The notes below the pieces were generated by a model. It saw only the letters and a program-made list of their open reading frames with translations. It ran no database searches and was not told the DNA's origin. Both the position numbers and the translations under genes were made by a program. A stretch of DNA of 64,000 bases from Ligustrum vulgare (lineage: Eukaryota; Streptophyta; Magnoliopsida; Lamiales; Oleaceae): contig OY743181.1 of NCBI GenBank assembly GCA_963555705.1, forward strand, positions 22,696,513-22,760,512. The letters are read 5' to 3'. Position 1 is the stretch's first letter. Every line of letters begins with the position of its first letter. Of this stretch, positions 10,816 through 21,433 are shown piece by piece.

Positions 10816-11634
10816 TGATGTGATCCGGGATAGGAGCTCAGTGATCCGGGATAGGAGCTCAAAGGAGAAGTCAAGTTACGGACGACGCAACAACATTCGA
10901 CATAGGGAAATGAACAATTTCCATGTTGGAGCTAGTCGAGACGACGAGTGGATCAACCTCATTCAAGCCGTCGAAGAAAATTGTGAAATTTCAAGAATTA
11001 CGGCCGTAACATATGTAGCTCACGGCCGTAACCAACCTACTGTTGAAAACTGAATTTTTTGAAGAAATAGATTTACGGCCGTAACCAATACTCGTCACGG
11101 CCGTAACGAAGCCTCGGGTCAAATTAAGAGTTTTCAGAAATTTGGCTTACGGCCGTAAAATTAGTCTCACGGCCGTAATGTGGAAACAGAAAGGGTCTTA
11201 CGGCCGTAAGAAAATCAGTCACGGCCGTAAAATCGAATACGCGTGAATTTTAGGTTATTTTTATTTCCTTATTTTTAGGTAGTTGTTTCCTTGTTTAATT
11301 AGAATTCTTAACCTAGTATTTGACCCTATTTATAGGGGTGTAATTTTCATTATTCACACACAACTTTGATAATATTAATTGAGAGGCTATTTGCTTTCAT
11401 AACCTTTATTCTTTATTGAATAAAATCCGAACTTGCGAGTTAATCTTGTTTGTTCAAATCTCGGTGAGAATTATTATTGTTTGTGATCAAGAGGTTAATA
11501 TATCCTAGTGATTGTATTGGTTGCTTGGTTCAATTAATTTTAATCAGATCCATAAATCGAGGTTCTTGGCGTTCTTGGGTCGATTCCAATAATTTGTGGG
11601 TTGCGTAGCTACAATTGCTACGTGGTTTGCATCA
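10816..11634 (+). mobile_element. Solo LTR nested in the gypsy element (TSD CGTGG)
   Basis: Starts TGATGTGATCC, ends TTTGCATCA and is flanked by CGTGG at 10811-10815 and 11635-11639. It carries GATCCGGGATAGGAGCTCA twice near its start, then eight copies of ACGGCCGTAA arranged as loose inverted pairs (10999-11230). A TATA-like CTATTTATAGGGG follows at about 11327 and AATAAAATCC at 11420, giving a plus-strand LTR promoter and polyadenylation layout. No internal domain remains, which indicates LTR-LTR recombination after insertion. Confidence 0.88.
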
Positions 11635-11840
11635 CGTGGCCCCAACTCTCATGCTCTCATTTTTGCTTTATTTAATTTTCTCAATTGAATTCTCTTTTAT
11701 TTTCATATGCTCCCTTTCTATTTCTTCTTTTTCCTTTTCCTTTTCTTTTTCTTTTTCGTTCTCCTTCTCTTTTTCTTCCTTGAATTCCTTCTTGAGCTTC
11801 ATTTGGTCTTTGCATACTTCTTTCGGGCTCAAAGATAGGA

Positions 11841-12721
11841 TCACAACATTTTTTCATTCATTTTGAAGCTACACCGATTCCTCCTCCTATCAAGATTCGC
11901 ATTTCGCTCACATTGCCAAGGTTTTCCCAAAATTATGTGAGTATTGTGTATTGGAACTACATCACATATCACTTGGTCACTATAGGTTCCAATGTTGAAA
12001 GTAAGAAGAACTTGTTCACTCACTCTCACACCCCCATCATCACCCAACATTTGCAATACATAGGGATTATGATGCTTCTTAACCGGTAACCCCAATTTCT
12101 CAACTCTACTAGCACTCACCAAATTAGTGCCAATCTCCTCATCTATCATGAGACTACATGGTTTATCACTCACTAGGCACCTAGTGTAGAAATTATATTT
12201 TCCATGCGTTTCCCTCTCATTATGATGGGCCAAAGATGTTGGTGGACTAGCAATTCTCTCCAACTCTCCCCTCTCATTATCACCCCTCCTATGGAATGAT
12301 GGACTCTTCACGTTTGTTCTATCTATATTATCACCAATTCCATCTCCGCTCTTATCTACCCATTTTTCTCTTTTCCTATGCATGCTCCTATTTTGTTTAC
12401 TGTCCTTTTCATCATCCCAAACATTCATTCTAATTTTCATATTCAAACACCTATTTTGTTTTCTAACTTCATCCCTATACACAATGTCGCCAAAATTATC
12501 CCTCACCTTTTTTCTACTACACATCCTTTCTTCACCTCCCCTATTCCTCTTGTTCCTAAATTTTCCAACTCACCCCCAATCTCCTCAATTTTTCTAGCCA
12601 TGGTGGTTGAAAGATTTTGTAACAAGTATTTCAAGTCTTGAGTTTGATTATTGGAATTTGACATGGTGTGCAAGTATGAAAGTGTTCTCACAAGAATATT
12701 TATCACTCGTGTTTCACTCAA
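11841..12721 (-). pseudogene. Gypsy gag C-terminus and protease, inactive
   Basis: Minus-strand 11841-12524 (227 codons) ends in a retroviral-type aspartic protease fold: FYTRCLVSDKPCSLMIDEE, then VEKLGLPVKKHHNPYVLQ, and ICDVVPI--THIILGKPWQ. The catalytic D-[TS/GG]-G position reads DEE, so the triad has been lost. Upstream frame 12503-12721 contains a coiled Gag-like stretch (LKYLLQNLSTTMARKIEEIG). The solo LTR insertion begins just after the protease. Confidence 0.75.
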
Positions 12722-13534
12722 TTTAGGCTTTTACCCTCTAATGAGCTCACCACTCTTACCTTTTTCTACTTAAAATCTCCTTTCTCAAGTTCTCCAAGGA
12801 AGGTAATCAACTAAACCACTAAGTATAATTCTTGTGAAGTCAAGGATCACAAACAAAGAAGAAGAAATTTATAACAAGTAAATACAATAGCAAGTGGAAT
12901 TTATGTGCTTGCTATAATCAAAAGGATCAATTGATATGTAGGATAAGATGCTAGGAAGACAATTTTAGCAATGGTATTGACAAACCACAAATATTTGATA
13001 AGGCAAAGATGTAGAGAAAATAAGCACAAGAGTGTAAATCTTCAATGTAGCAATTTAGCAAACACTTTGTACTCAATATTGAAGTGGCCTTGAATGGATA
13101 TAATGTGGATATGTGATAAATCCCCAACAACCCAAATGTGGCAAGGAATGAGTGATCAACAATTTCCCAATGTATGGAGCAAGTGATATATGGAATAAAA
13201 TGTTGATAACACAATCTCAATGATGGGAATTGGATAGCCCCCAAGTAATTAGCAATATATGGGCATTGAACAACAAAGTACTAATGAGGTATTTTCTTTG
13301 GGACAATTTATCAAACACTTTATACGTACACTTTGGATAATGTAGAAATGGAAGTGTTTGGCTAATGGAAACTCCCAATAAATGCAATAATCAATATACC
13401 CAATATGTAGGAATCAAGAATTACTCATGGGCATATGAAATTTTCCAATTTTTTTTTTCAATTTTCATTTTTTTTTGGAATAACAAGAACAACAACAAGA
13501 ATGTAAATGATAGGTTTATCAAATTAGAGCTAAG
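12722..13534 (-). other. Gypsy 5' leader, no gene seen
   Basis: AT-rich sequence between gag and the primer-binding site. The frames at 12951-13244 and 13421-13687 lack motifs. Confidence 0.5.
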
Positions 13535-13547
13535 CTCTGATATCAAA
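13535..13547 (-). other. Gypsy primer-binding site
   Basis: Minus-strand TTTGATATCAGAG directly abuts the 5' LTR at 13548 and resembles the initiator tRNA-Met site. Confidence 0.65.
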
Positions 13548-14586
13548 TGATGCGAACCCCTTCGGTATATAGACCGAAAATTCACACAACAATTTAATAC
13601 AAAACCCAAGAAAGCTAATAAGGTAAAATAAGGAATAAAACACTTTAACCCAAGTTTAAATCTAATCCAAAACTCAAAGGTTAACAAACCCTAGGCCAAT
13701 GGATATCAATTAGAAAATTTTCAAGGTGGCGGAAATAAACAACAACACGGTATATAGACCGAAAATTCTCACAACAATTTAATACAAAACCCAAGAAAGC
13801 TAATAAGGTAAACTAAGGAATAAAACACATTAACCCAAGTTTAAATCTAACCCAAAATTCAAAGGTTAACAAACCCTAGCCCAATGGGTATCAATTAAAC
13901 AAATTCCAAGGTGGCGAAAATAAACAACAACACAAGAATACAAATACTCAAGATATAGTTGATTAATTTCCTAAGAGATACAAGATCAAGAACAAGGGTT
14001 TACCTCACCCATGGGGGACTCTCTCAAGAGCTTTGCAATGAACATCCAAAGTTAATTAAGGTTTGAAAAGAAAAGAGTATTTAAGGTACAAAAATGGGTA
14101 AAAAATGTAAATTCGAAAATTGCAAGAAAAACCCTGTGTTTGTGAAACGTGTGTTTCGGTCGATCACAGGTCAACCGAAATGGGACTTTCGGTCGACCAA
14201 CCCTTTAGCTGAACACGACTGAGGCTGTCTTCAAATTCTCTGCAGAGTTTCGGTCGAAGGAATGACTTCCGATCGACTGAAATTGGCTGAGTCCAATTTC
14301 TCCTTAATTTTGGCTCCAACTTGATTCTTGGTTTGTTTTTCTTGACTTTAATTACTTGTTTAGCCTCGAATCTTGAACCTCGTCAGGGTCGGATCTCGTC
14401 ATGGGTCTCACGGGCTCACACATCAAGGTTTGACTTTCTCGGTTCTCATCATCCCCTCCCTCTTGAAAAGGATTCGACCTCGAATCTTGCTTGAATGCAC
14501 TATCGTGAAACTCCTTGAACTTTGATCTTGCAACATTGTGGGTCACAGCTTTGTGCAATAAAGTTGGACCTTCGCGATTCTCATCA
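13548..14586 (-). repeat. Gypsy 5' LTR (right) with internal duplication
   Basis: 1039 bp, about 150 bp longer than the left LTR because its first part, starting at TTCGGTATATAGACCGAAAATTC, is present twice (13560 and about 13750). It ends TTCTCATCA before CTACT. Confidence 0.85.
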
Positions 14587-14591
14587 CTACT

Positions 14592-14970
14592 GTAGCTAAA
14601 ATGTCACTTCTCGACACTATTATATTCTATGTTAGTGCCCTCTTCCTTGTACACAGGCACACACTAATTTCCAGCATATTTGGCTGCATGGAAGTGGAAT
14701 TGCAAAATATTTGAATGCAAACTTTTGACAATATTCATGCTGGTCTGATAAGCTGTTATTTTCTTTTGGTTAGATTAATAATGATAACTATATCTTGTAA
14801 CTTTGATAATACATTTAGTGGATAAATTCTGAGCATGGCATCGATTACTGGTGCTTTTGGGATTGGCTTACCTCGGAATGAGAAGGCACTTGCATCAGCG
14901 GTACAACCTCTTGCACATTGGAAGAAGCCAAGGCAAGAAATATGAGACTGGAGAGTTCTCATATTGAACA
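14592..14970 (+). other. CACTA interior between the two nested retrotransposons
   Basis: Once the Copia is removed, a plus-strand frame runs across the insertion point (about 14920 to 14970, then 21434 on): LEEAKARNMRLESSHIE then QLMERAIILSMIL and stop. The continuity shows the Copia hit what looks like an exon-like stretch. I do not recognise the protein; it may be a captured host-gene exon. Confidence 0.35.
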
Positions 14971-15576
14971 TGTAGATCCAATTTTGACAGCCCAATCTTC
15001 AGCCCAAAAATTAGTGCAGCTCATTCTCCCTCATATTTTATATTGGACCGGAACAGATCAAGCCCAAGTATCTGTATCATTATTTTTGGACCAAGCCCAA
15101 GTCTGGTGACCCGGAATCCTCAGCCCAATGTATCACCGCCTTAATACTCACCATTGGATCATTGTTCTTAATCTGAGCCCTTCATTCTGATTGATATGCG
15201 TGATGCTGACTTTTGATCTTATAACTCTTTCCAGAAGCAACGATTCGGCTCTGAACTTCCTCTCTCTCATTTCTCTCAGAAAACCCTAATCCTGTTTCTG
15301 ATTCTCGCATATCTTTGTGGTTCTATTACTGATTCTTCGTGTAAAATCAGTGAATCTGTGTGATTTGTATACAGATTGCTATTCTGTATAGGTTTCTTTT
15401 TGGTTTGTTGCGAGTTTGTTTAGGTTTTCTGATTTATTTTGTATAAGAGACGCGATCTTTGTATTTTATGTTTTAACTCTTTGTGGTTTTGAAGTTTATG
15501 AAAGTTTTGAAGTTCTTGTTTGAAATATCGTTCGTATTCTCTTTGTGGCTATTTTCTGGGTATCAAACTCTTAACA
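14971..15576 (+). repeat. Copia 5' LTR
   Basis: 606 bp, TGTAGATCC to CTCTTAACA. It is followed immediately by the primer-binding site. Confidence 0.93.
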
Positions 15577-15590
15577 GTGGTATCAGAGCC
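15577..15590 (+). other. Copia primer-binding site
   Basis: GTGGTATCAGAGCC, a perfect TGGTATCAGAGC core complementary to the initiator tRNA-Met 3' end. Confidence 0.9.
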
Positions 15591-16572
15591 ATAGTGTTCA
15601 TGTTATAAACGCTGAATCTTGACTCAGATTTGTTAGATCCAGGATTTTCTGTACGGATCTGTGTTTTCTGAAATTTCTGTGTGGTTTTTCTGTTTACAAC
15701 GATTTAGGGTTCTTCATTTCTTGGTGGTGATCTTTGAGAAAATATTCTTTCTTAAAGTTTCTTGAAAACATTTTTTTGCAAACTAGTTTAAGATTTTGAA
15801 ATTTTTTTTTTCTCAAACCTTCTTCGTGGTTCAGAAATTTGCTTTGTGGAATTTTTTGTTTAAAACCTATCTTGAAATAAGGTTTTTCTCAAGATTTTGG
15901 ATTTTATTCTGAGTCGTATATAATTTTTTGGGATCTTTATTTTTTATTTTTTTCAGTATATTTACTTAATAAATATACTATATCAATATACTACAGATCC
16001 TACATTTACCTTGTTGGTTGATCTTCACAACATTTCTGGAACTTGGTGGTATTAAACCTGTGGTTTCTGAATCTTTGTGGAAAAATAATCTTTGTGCTGC
16101 TGAGCCTATAAAAATTTGCATCAGGTGATCTCTTTTCAATTTACTACAATTCATACTGATTATTTTTCAAATTCTTGGTTCTTTCCTAAATTCCTCCTTT
16201 GAAGCCTATTATTGGACCCTAATTCTTACCTTTGTCCAGGATTCCTTGAGAATCCGGGAATCTGAGGGAGGTTGGGCTGACCCATAAATAGGTTGAGGGA
16301 TATACTGGGAGAACCTGTCTCTATTCATTAGTATTGTGTAGTTATCTGATTAGTTTGTTTTGTGTATGAATTGTAACCATCTTGATTGCCTTGCTGTTTT
16401 CATAATTGATTGAAACCTTATTCTTATATCTTGATCTTTGTGGAATACTTACTGATAATTCCTGGTTTTGAGTGCTTATATTTTTTGTACTTCAATCTGT
16501 CTGATCATTCTTTTGGAATAACAAAGCCTTCAATTTAAAATAATCTTCTAAAATCATTTAGTCATTACTTCA
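15591..16572 (+). other. Copia untranslated leader
   Basis: About 980 bp, T-rich, without a gene. The repeated phrase TTTGTGG is common. It ends at the gag ATG. Confidence 0.6.
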
Positions 16573-17433
16573 ATGGCTACCGTAAAAGTAGATGTTGAAG
16601 TATGGAATGGCAAAGGAGACTTTAATCTCTGGAGCCAGAAAATGAAGGCTTTATTACTTCAAATGAAATGTGCTAAGGCTATAGATATGTCCTGGCCTCT
16701 TGATACACCTCAGGATAAACAACTTGAAATGGATGAAATAGCATGGAGTACTCTGTTCTTACACTTATCTGATAATGTCATCAGACAAGTAGGCAAGACT
16801 AAAACTACTATGGAATTACAGGATAAACTGGAAGAAGTTTTTGCTACTGTGTCTTTGCCTGATAAGTGCTTTCTATGGAAACAATATTTCTCTTTTAAAT
16901 TTGATCCTTCAAAGGATGTAGATGAGAACATGAGTAGGTTTACCAAAATTACACAGAGTCTGTTAAATTGTGATGAAAAATTAACTGATGAACAAAAGGT
17001 TGTGTGTTTACTTAATGCTATGGGTGATAAGTTCAAAGACCTTAGAAATGCTCTTGAATATGGAGGACAGAAATTAACTACTGAAATTGTTCACACATCT
17101 CTTAAAAACAAAGAACTTGAGTTCAAGAACAATCCTAAAGAGGCTTATAATGTGATAGGATCTTTTAAGAAGAAGACTCCCTTTAGGAATAATAAGCCAG
17201 TGAGTAATTTCAATAAAAATTGGAATACCTCTAGCAATAATAGAACTTGGAATAATGTTAATAATAAGCCTGCAAGAGGGAATTTTCAAAATAGAGCCAT
17301 ATTCAATAGGTCTAATGACAACACCTATAGAGGACCAAATAATTCTAGAAGTCAGACCAATTTTAGAGGTTATGATAACTCTAGAAATCAAGACAACCAT
17401 AGAAGTCAGAATAATGCCAGGGGGGCAAGATAA
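16573..17433 (+). CDS. gag: Copia Gag
   Basis: 286 codons. The nucleocapsid/capsid polyprotein packages the element RNA. The start MATVKVDVEVWNGKGDF-LWSQKMKALLLQ and the central LHLSDNVIRQV-KTKTTMELQDKLE are the usual plant Copia Gag layout. The C-terminus is an Asn/Arg-rich repeat (RNNKP, NNRTW, NNSRSQ). The frame stops at 17433 before the zinc knuckle. The CCHC box (CYYCGQPGHHIKNC) lies in the +1 frame at 17470-17512. A single extra G in the run at about 17419-17424 would explain the shift. The Copia fragment at 40648-43339 is a relative. Confidence 0.88.
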   Translation: MATVKVDVEVWNGKGDFNLWSQKMKALLLQMKCAKAIDMSWPLDTPQDKQLEMDEIAWSTLFLHLSDNVIRQVGKTKTTMELQDKLEEVFATVSLPDKCFLWKQYFSFKFDPSKDVDENMSRFTKITQSLLNCDEKLTDEQKVVCLLNAMGDKFKDLRNALEYGGQKLTTEIVHTSLKNKELEFKNNPKEAYNVIGSFKKKTPFRNNKPVSNFNKNWNTSSNNRTWNNVNNKPARGNFQNRAIFNRSNDNTYRGPNNSRSQTNFRGYDNSRNQDNHRSQNNARGAR

Positions 17434-17536
17434 TTCTGGGGGACTTGATAACATAAATAGACCTAGACTTTGTTATTATTGTGGCCAACCTGGACATCAT
17501 ATCAAAAATTGTTTCAAAAAGAAAAAAATGAAATAG
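17434..17536 (+). pseudogene. Gag zinc knuckle in a shifted frame
   Basis: This short frame encodes RPRLCYYCGQPGHHIKNCFKKK, a C-x2-C-x4-H-x4-C RNA-binding knuckle, and stops at TAG. It is +1 to gag and pol is -1 to it. The two shifts fall in a G6 run and an A7 run. They may be compensating 1-base indels or, less likely, programmed frameshifts. Confidence 0.75.
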
Positions 17537-20500
17537 GAACCAGTAATCAAACAGAGGCTGCAGTCCAAGACAATAATGGAGTGGTTTATGTTACCACTGA
17601 ATCTGAAAACAAACAGGAATGGATACTTGATTCTGGTTGCACTTTTCATATGTGTCCTGAAAGAAATTTATTTTCTGACTTCTGTTCTGATCATTATGGC
17701 TCTGTGAAACTTGGTGACAATGTTACATGTGATGTGAAAGGAACTGGGAAGGTTTTGTTAAAACTTGAAAATGAAAAAACTCTTGTTTTAAACCAAACAA
17801 GATATGTTCCTGACTTGAAAAGAAATCTAATCTCTCTTGGAGTTCTTGATTCTGAATCTTATGAGATTAGAATGTTTAATGGTTACTTAAGTATTTTCAA
17901 AAGTAACTTGATGATTTTTTCTACTCCCAAAATTAATGGGATCTATGTGCTGAATACCTTACCTGTTTATGCAAGATCTTTTAATGCTGTGTCTGATGTG
18001 GACAAAACTGTTTTATGGCATAAAAGATTAGGACATTTAGGTGAAAAAGGTCTTAAGTTACTTGAAAACAAAGGTGTTTTTGGTAATGATGTGCTGGATA
18101 AACTTGATTTCTGTGAGAAATGTGTGTTAGGAAAACAGAAAAGGACTTCTTTTGGTAAAGGTATTCATAAATCTATTGATGTTCTTGAATATTTGCATGC
18201 TGGCTTGTGGGGTCCAGCTCCTGTTAATTCTGTCTCAGGTTATATGTACTTTCTTCTTATTGTAGATGACTTTTCTAGGAAAACTTGGGTTCATTTATTG
18301 AAAACTAAAGATGCTACAGTGTCTGTTTTTAAAAACTGGATTACCTTAGTCCAAAATTTGAAGGATAAGAAGGTAAAAATAATTAGGACAGAAAATGGAT
18401 TAGAATTTTGCAACCAAGACTTTGATTCTTTCTGTAGCAACTTAGGAATCCTTAGACATAGGACTGTTGCATACAGTCCACAGCAAAATGGGGTTGCTGA
18501 AAGAATGAATAGAACTCTTTTAGAAATAACTAGGTGTCTCCTACTTGATTCTAACATGCCAAAAATTTTCTGGGGAGAAGCTGTTAAAACTGCTTCTTAC
18601 TTGATCAATCTTTCTCCCTGCAGTGCAATTAATTTCAAAATACCTGATCAGATTTGGAATAATTTTCTTCCAGATTTTTCAAAATTGAAAATTTTTGGGT
18701 GTGCTGCCTACTCACACCAAACTGAAACAAAACTTGACTCCAGATCTCTGAAATGTGTGTTTTTAGGATATGGAGAAGGGGTCAAGGGCTATAGACTTTG
18801 TGTTAGGGAGCAGGGAGGTTACAGGGTTATTTTAAGTAGGTCTGTCATTTTTAATGAAATTGTTTTTCCTTGTAAGGATGAAAAATTAGATGATCCTGTA
18901 AATAATAAAGACTTTCTTACCACTGAGCTGAGTGCAGACCATTTAGGTGATGAAAATGGCCTGCCCCATACTCAGTTTCAGGTGGAGCAACCCCCACATT
19001 TTCAAAATGAAAATCCTGAACCTAAACCTGTATTGACTGAGACTTCACCATTGCCTGATTATATTCCTGAAGCAGAAACAGACCTTGATAATTATCAATT
19101 AGCTAGGGATAGACCTAGAAGGGAGATAAGACCACCTCTTAAGTTTCAGGATCCTGATTTTGTGTCTGCATATACTTATTCTGATCCTCTTGTTTTTGAA
19201 CCTGAATCTTTTGAAGAAGCTGTTTCTTCAAAAGAATCAAATTTATGGTTGGCTGCCATGCAGGAAGAGATGGATTCTCTTCTGAAAAATGGCACTTGGA
19301 TTTTGGTTAATAGACCCTATAATAAAAGGATCATTGACTGCAAATGGATTTTGAAAATAAAGGAAAGTGATTCAAAAGATGTTAAACCTAGGTACAAGGC
19401 TAGGCTTGTGGCTAAGGGTTTTTCTCAAAAAGAAGGAATTGATTACAATGAAGTATTTTCTCCTGTGGTTAAGTATACTTCAATCAGAATGCTATTTGCT
19501 CTTGTTGCTCATTTTAATTTAGAACTTGAACAAATGGATGTTAAAACTGCTTTTCTATATGGATCTTTAGATGAAACTATATATATGAATCAGCCAAAAG
19601 GTTTTGAAAAAGGGGGAAAATCTGATTTAGTTTATCTATTGAAAAAATCCCTATATGGCTTGAAACAAGCACCTAGGCAGTGGTATAAGAGGTTTGATTC
19701 TTATATCCAAAGCCTAAATTTTAAAAAGAGCCAATATGATTCTTGTTTTTACTTCAAGATTGATAATTCTGATATCATGTATTTGTTGTTATATGTTGAT
19801 GATATGTTAATTGCTGGGCCTAATATGCATGAAATAAACCTGCTGAAAAACAAATTGCATTCTGAATTTGAAATGAAAGATTTAGGATATGCTAAAAGGA
19901 TTTTGGGAATGGACATAATTAGAGATAAACAATTAGGGAATCTATTTTTAAATCAAAAGCATTATATTGAAAAAGTCCTGACCAGATTTAATTTGATTGA
20001 TTCTAAACATGTATCCTTACCTTTGCCTGTTCATTTTAAACTGTCATCTGATCATTGTCCTAAAACTGTAGAAGAAGAACTTAGGATGAAAAATGTACCA
20101 TACTCTAATGCTATAGGATCTGTTATGTACCTTATGGTGTGTACTAGACCTGATATTGCCTTTACTGTGAGTGTTCTTAGTAGGTTCATGAGTAACCCTG
20201 GTGAATTACACTGGGAAGCTGTAAAATCACTTTTAAAGTACCTGAAAGGCACTGCAAATCTGAGTTTAGCATTTTTTAGAACAAAAATTGATTTCAAATT
20301 AAATGGCTTTGTAGACTCAGATTTTGCAGGTAATATTGACAATAGAAAATCTACCTCTGCATATTTCTTTACTTTAAATGGTACATGTATTAGTTGGAAA
20401 TCACAATTACAGAAACTTGTGGCTCTGTCCTCAACTGAGGCAGAATATATTGCTGCCACAGATGCAGTGAAAGAGTGTATCTGGTTAAAAGGTTTGTTAT

Positions 20501-20766
20501 CTGAAATCTCCTGTATTAATGATTCTGCTATTGAACTGAGTACAGATAGTTTAAGTGCTTTACACCTGTGTAAGAATCCTGCTTTTCATAATAGATCCAA
20601 ACATATTGATGTTAAATTTCACTTCATTAGGGATATAACTGAAAAGGGTGTGATCAAACTTGTTAAAATGCCAACTCAGTTGAATCCTGCAGATGCAGGA
20701 ACTAAAATAATACCCATAAATAAATTTAAAGATGCTTTAATTTCTCTTAACTTGTTAGAATTTTGA
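17470..20766 (+). CDS. pol: Copia Pol polyprotein (PR-IN-RT-RNase H)
   Basis: 1098 open codons, but the first 20 or so are out-of-frame knuckle sequence; true Pol begins near 17530. Protease: WILDSGCTF at residues 51-59. Integrase: HHCC finger (about 184-226, ending CEKCVLGKQK), then the core. The first catalytic Asp is Gly (LHAGLWGP, residue 245), the second is Glu (RTENGLEF, about 308), and the Glu of NGVAERMNRT is kept. Reverse transcriptase: FKARLVAKGFSQ-type start, SLYGLKQAPRQWY, active-site YVDDML near 777. RNase H: DSDFAG, SSTEAEYIA, STDSLSAL. Ends NLLEF. RT and RNase H look intact; integrase should be catalytically dead. Confidence 0.93.
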   Translation: MLLLWPTWTSYQKLFQKEKNEIGTSNQTEAAVQDNNGVVYVTTESENKQEWILDSGCTFHMCPERNLFSDFCSDHYGSVKLGDNVTCDVKGTGKVLLKLENEKTLVLNQTRYVPDLKRNLISLGVLDSESYEIRMFNGYLSIFKSNLMIFSTPKINGIYVLNTLPVYARSFNAVSDVDKTVLWHKRLGHLGEKGLKLLENKGVFGNDVLDKLDFCEKCVLGKQKRTSFGKGIHKSIDVLEYLHAGLWGPAPVNSVSGYMYFLLIVDDFSRKTWVHLLKTKDATVSVFKNWITLVQNLKDKKVKIIRTENGLEFCNQDFDSFCSNLGILRHRTVAYSPQQNGVAERMNRTLLEITRCLLLDSNMPKIFWGEAVKTASYLINLSPCSAINFKIPDQIWNNFLPDFSKLKIFGCAAYSHQTETKLDSRSLKCVFLGYGEGVKGYRLCVREQGGYRVILSRSVIFNEIVFPCKDEKLDDPVNNKDFLTTELSADHLGDENGLPHTQFQVEQPPHFQNENPEPKPVLTETSPLPDYIPEAETDLDNYQLARDRPRREIRPPLKFQDPDFVSAYTYSDPLVFEPESFEEAVSSKESNLWLAAMQEEMDSLLKNGTWILVNRPYNKRIIDCKWILKIKESDSKDVKPRYKARLVAKGFSQKEGIDYNEVFSPVVKYTSIRMLFALVAHFNLELEQMDVKTAFLYGSLDETIYMNQPKGFEKGGKSDLVYLLKKSLYGLKQAPRQWYKRFDSYIQSLNFKKSQYDSCFYFKIDNSDIMYLLLYVDDMLIAGPNMHEINLLKNKLHSEFEMKDLGYAKRILGMDIIRDKQLGNLFLNQKHYIEKVLTRFNLIDSKHVSLPLPVHFKLSSDHCPKTVEEELRMKNVPYSNAIGSVMYLMVCTRPDIAFTVSVLSRFMSNPGELHWEAVKSLLKYLKGTANLSLAFFRTKIDFKLNGFVDSDFAGNIDNRKSTSAYFFTLNGTCISWKSQLQKLVALSSTEAEYIAATDAVKECIWLKGLLSEISCINDSAIELSTDSLSALHLCKNPAFHNRSKHIDVKFHFIRDITEKGVIKLVKMPTQLNPADAGTKIIPINKFKDALISLNLLEF

Positions 20767-20807
20767 TACTGCTTTGAATTCCTATATTTACAGGTGAGCT
20801 GATCCAA

Positions 20808-20822
20808 AATTGAGGTGGAGTA
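20808..20822 (+). other. Copia polypurine tract
   Basis: AAAATTGAGGTGGAGTA ends exactly at the 3' LTR (20823); the site of plus-strand priming. Confidence 0.8.
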
Positions 20823-21428
20823 TGTATATCCAATTTTGACAGCCTAATCTTTAGCCCAAAAATTAGTGCAGCTCATTCTCCCTCATATTTTATATTGGAC
20901 CGGAACAGATCAAGCCCAAGTATCTGTATCATTATTTTTGGACCAAGCCCAAGTCTGGTGACCCGGAATCTTCAGCCCAATGTATCACCGCCTTAATACT
21001 CACCATTGGACCATTGTTCTTAATCTGAGCCCTTCATTCTGATTGATATGCGTGATGCTGACTTTTGATCTTATAACTCTCTCCAGAAGCAACGATTCGG
21101 CTCTGAACTTCCTCTCTCTCATTTCTCTCAGAAAACCCTAATCCCGTTTCTGATTCTCGCATATCTTTGTGGTTCTATTACTGATTCTTCGTGTAAAATC
21201 AGTGAATCTGTGTGATTTGTATACAGATTGCTATTCTGTATAGGTTTCTTTGTGGTTTGTTGCGAGTTTGTTTAGGTTTTCTGATTTATTTTGTATAAGA
21301 GACATGATCTTTGTATTTTATGTTTTAACTCTTTGTGGTTTTGAAGTTTATGAAAGTTTTGAAGTTCTTGTTTGAAATATTGTTCGTATTCTCTTTGTGG
21401 CTATTTTCTGGGTATCAAACTCTTAACA
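20823..21428 (+). repeat. Copia 3' LTR
   Basis: 606 bp, TGTATATCC to CTCTTAACA, the same length as the 5' LTR with about 11 substitutions, mostly transitions. Confidence 0.93.
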
Positions 21429-21433
21429 GAACA

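Larger units (their letters stand above)
8132..14586 (-). mobile_element. Degenerate Ty3/gypsy LTR retrotransposon (TSD CTACT)
   Basis: Both LTRs start TGATGCGAACC and end CATCA in plus orientation. The element is flanked by CTACT at 8127-8131 and 14587-14591. The primer-binding site lies beside the right LTR and the polypurine tract beside the left, so it reads on the minus strand. Gag/protease and integrase remnants are in the expected order, but no reverse-transcriptase box is seen between them, so that part has been deleted. A solo LTR of another family is nested at 10816-11634. LTRs have diverged visibly, so the insertion is old. Confidence 0.9.
14971..21428 (+). mobile_element. Full-length Copia retrotransposon, young (TSD GAACA)
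   Basis: 6458 bp with two 606-bp LTRs and flanking GAACA at 14966-14970 and 21429-21433. Order is LTR, PBS, long leader, gag, pol (protease, integrase, reverse transcriptase, RNase H), PPT, LTR. By eye the LTRs differ at about 11 positions (about 1.8%), so the insertion is recent compared with other elements here. Two frame breaks at the gag-pol junction and lost integrase aspartates make autonomous movement of this copy unlikely. Confidence 0.95.
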
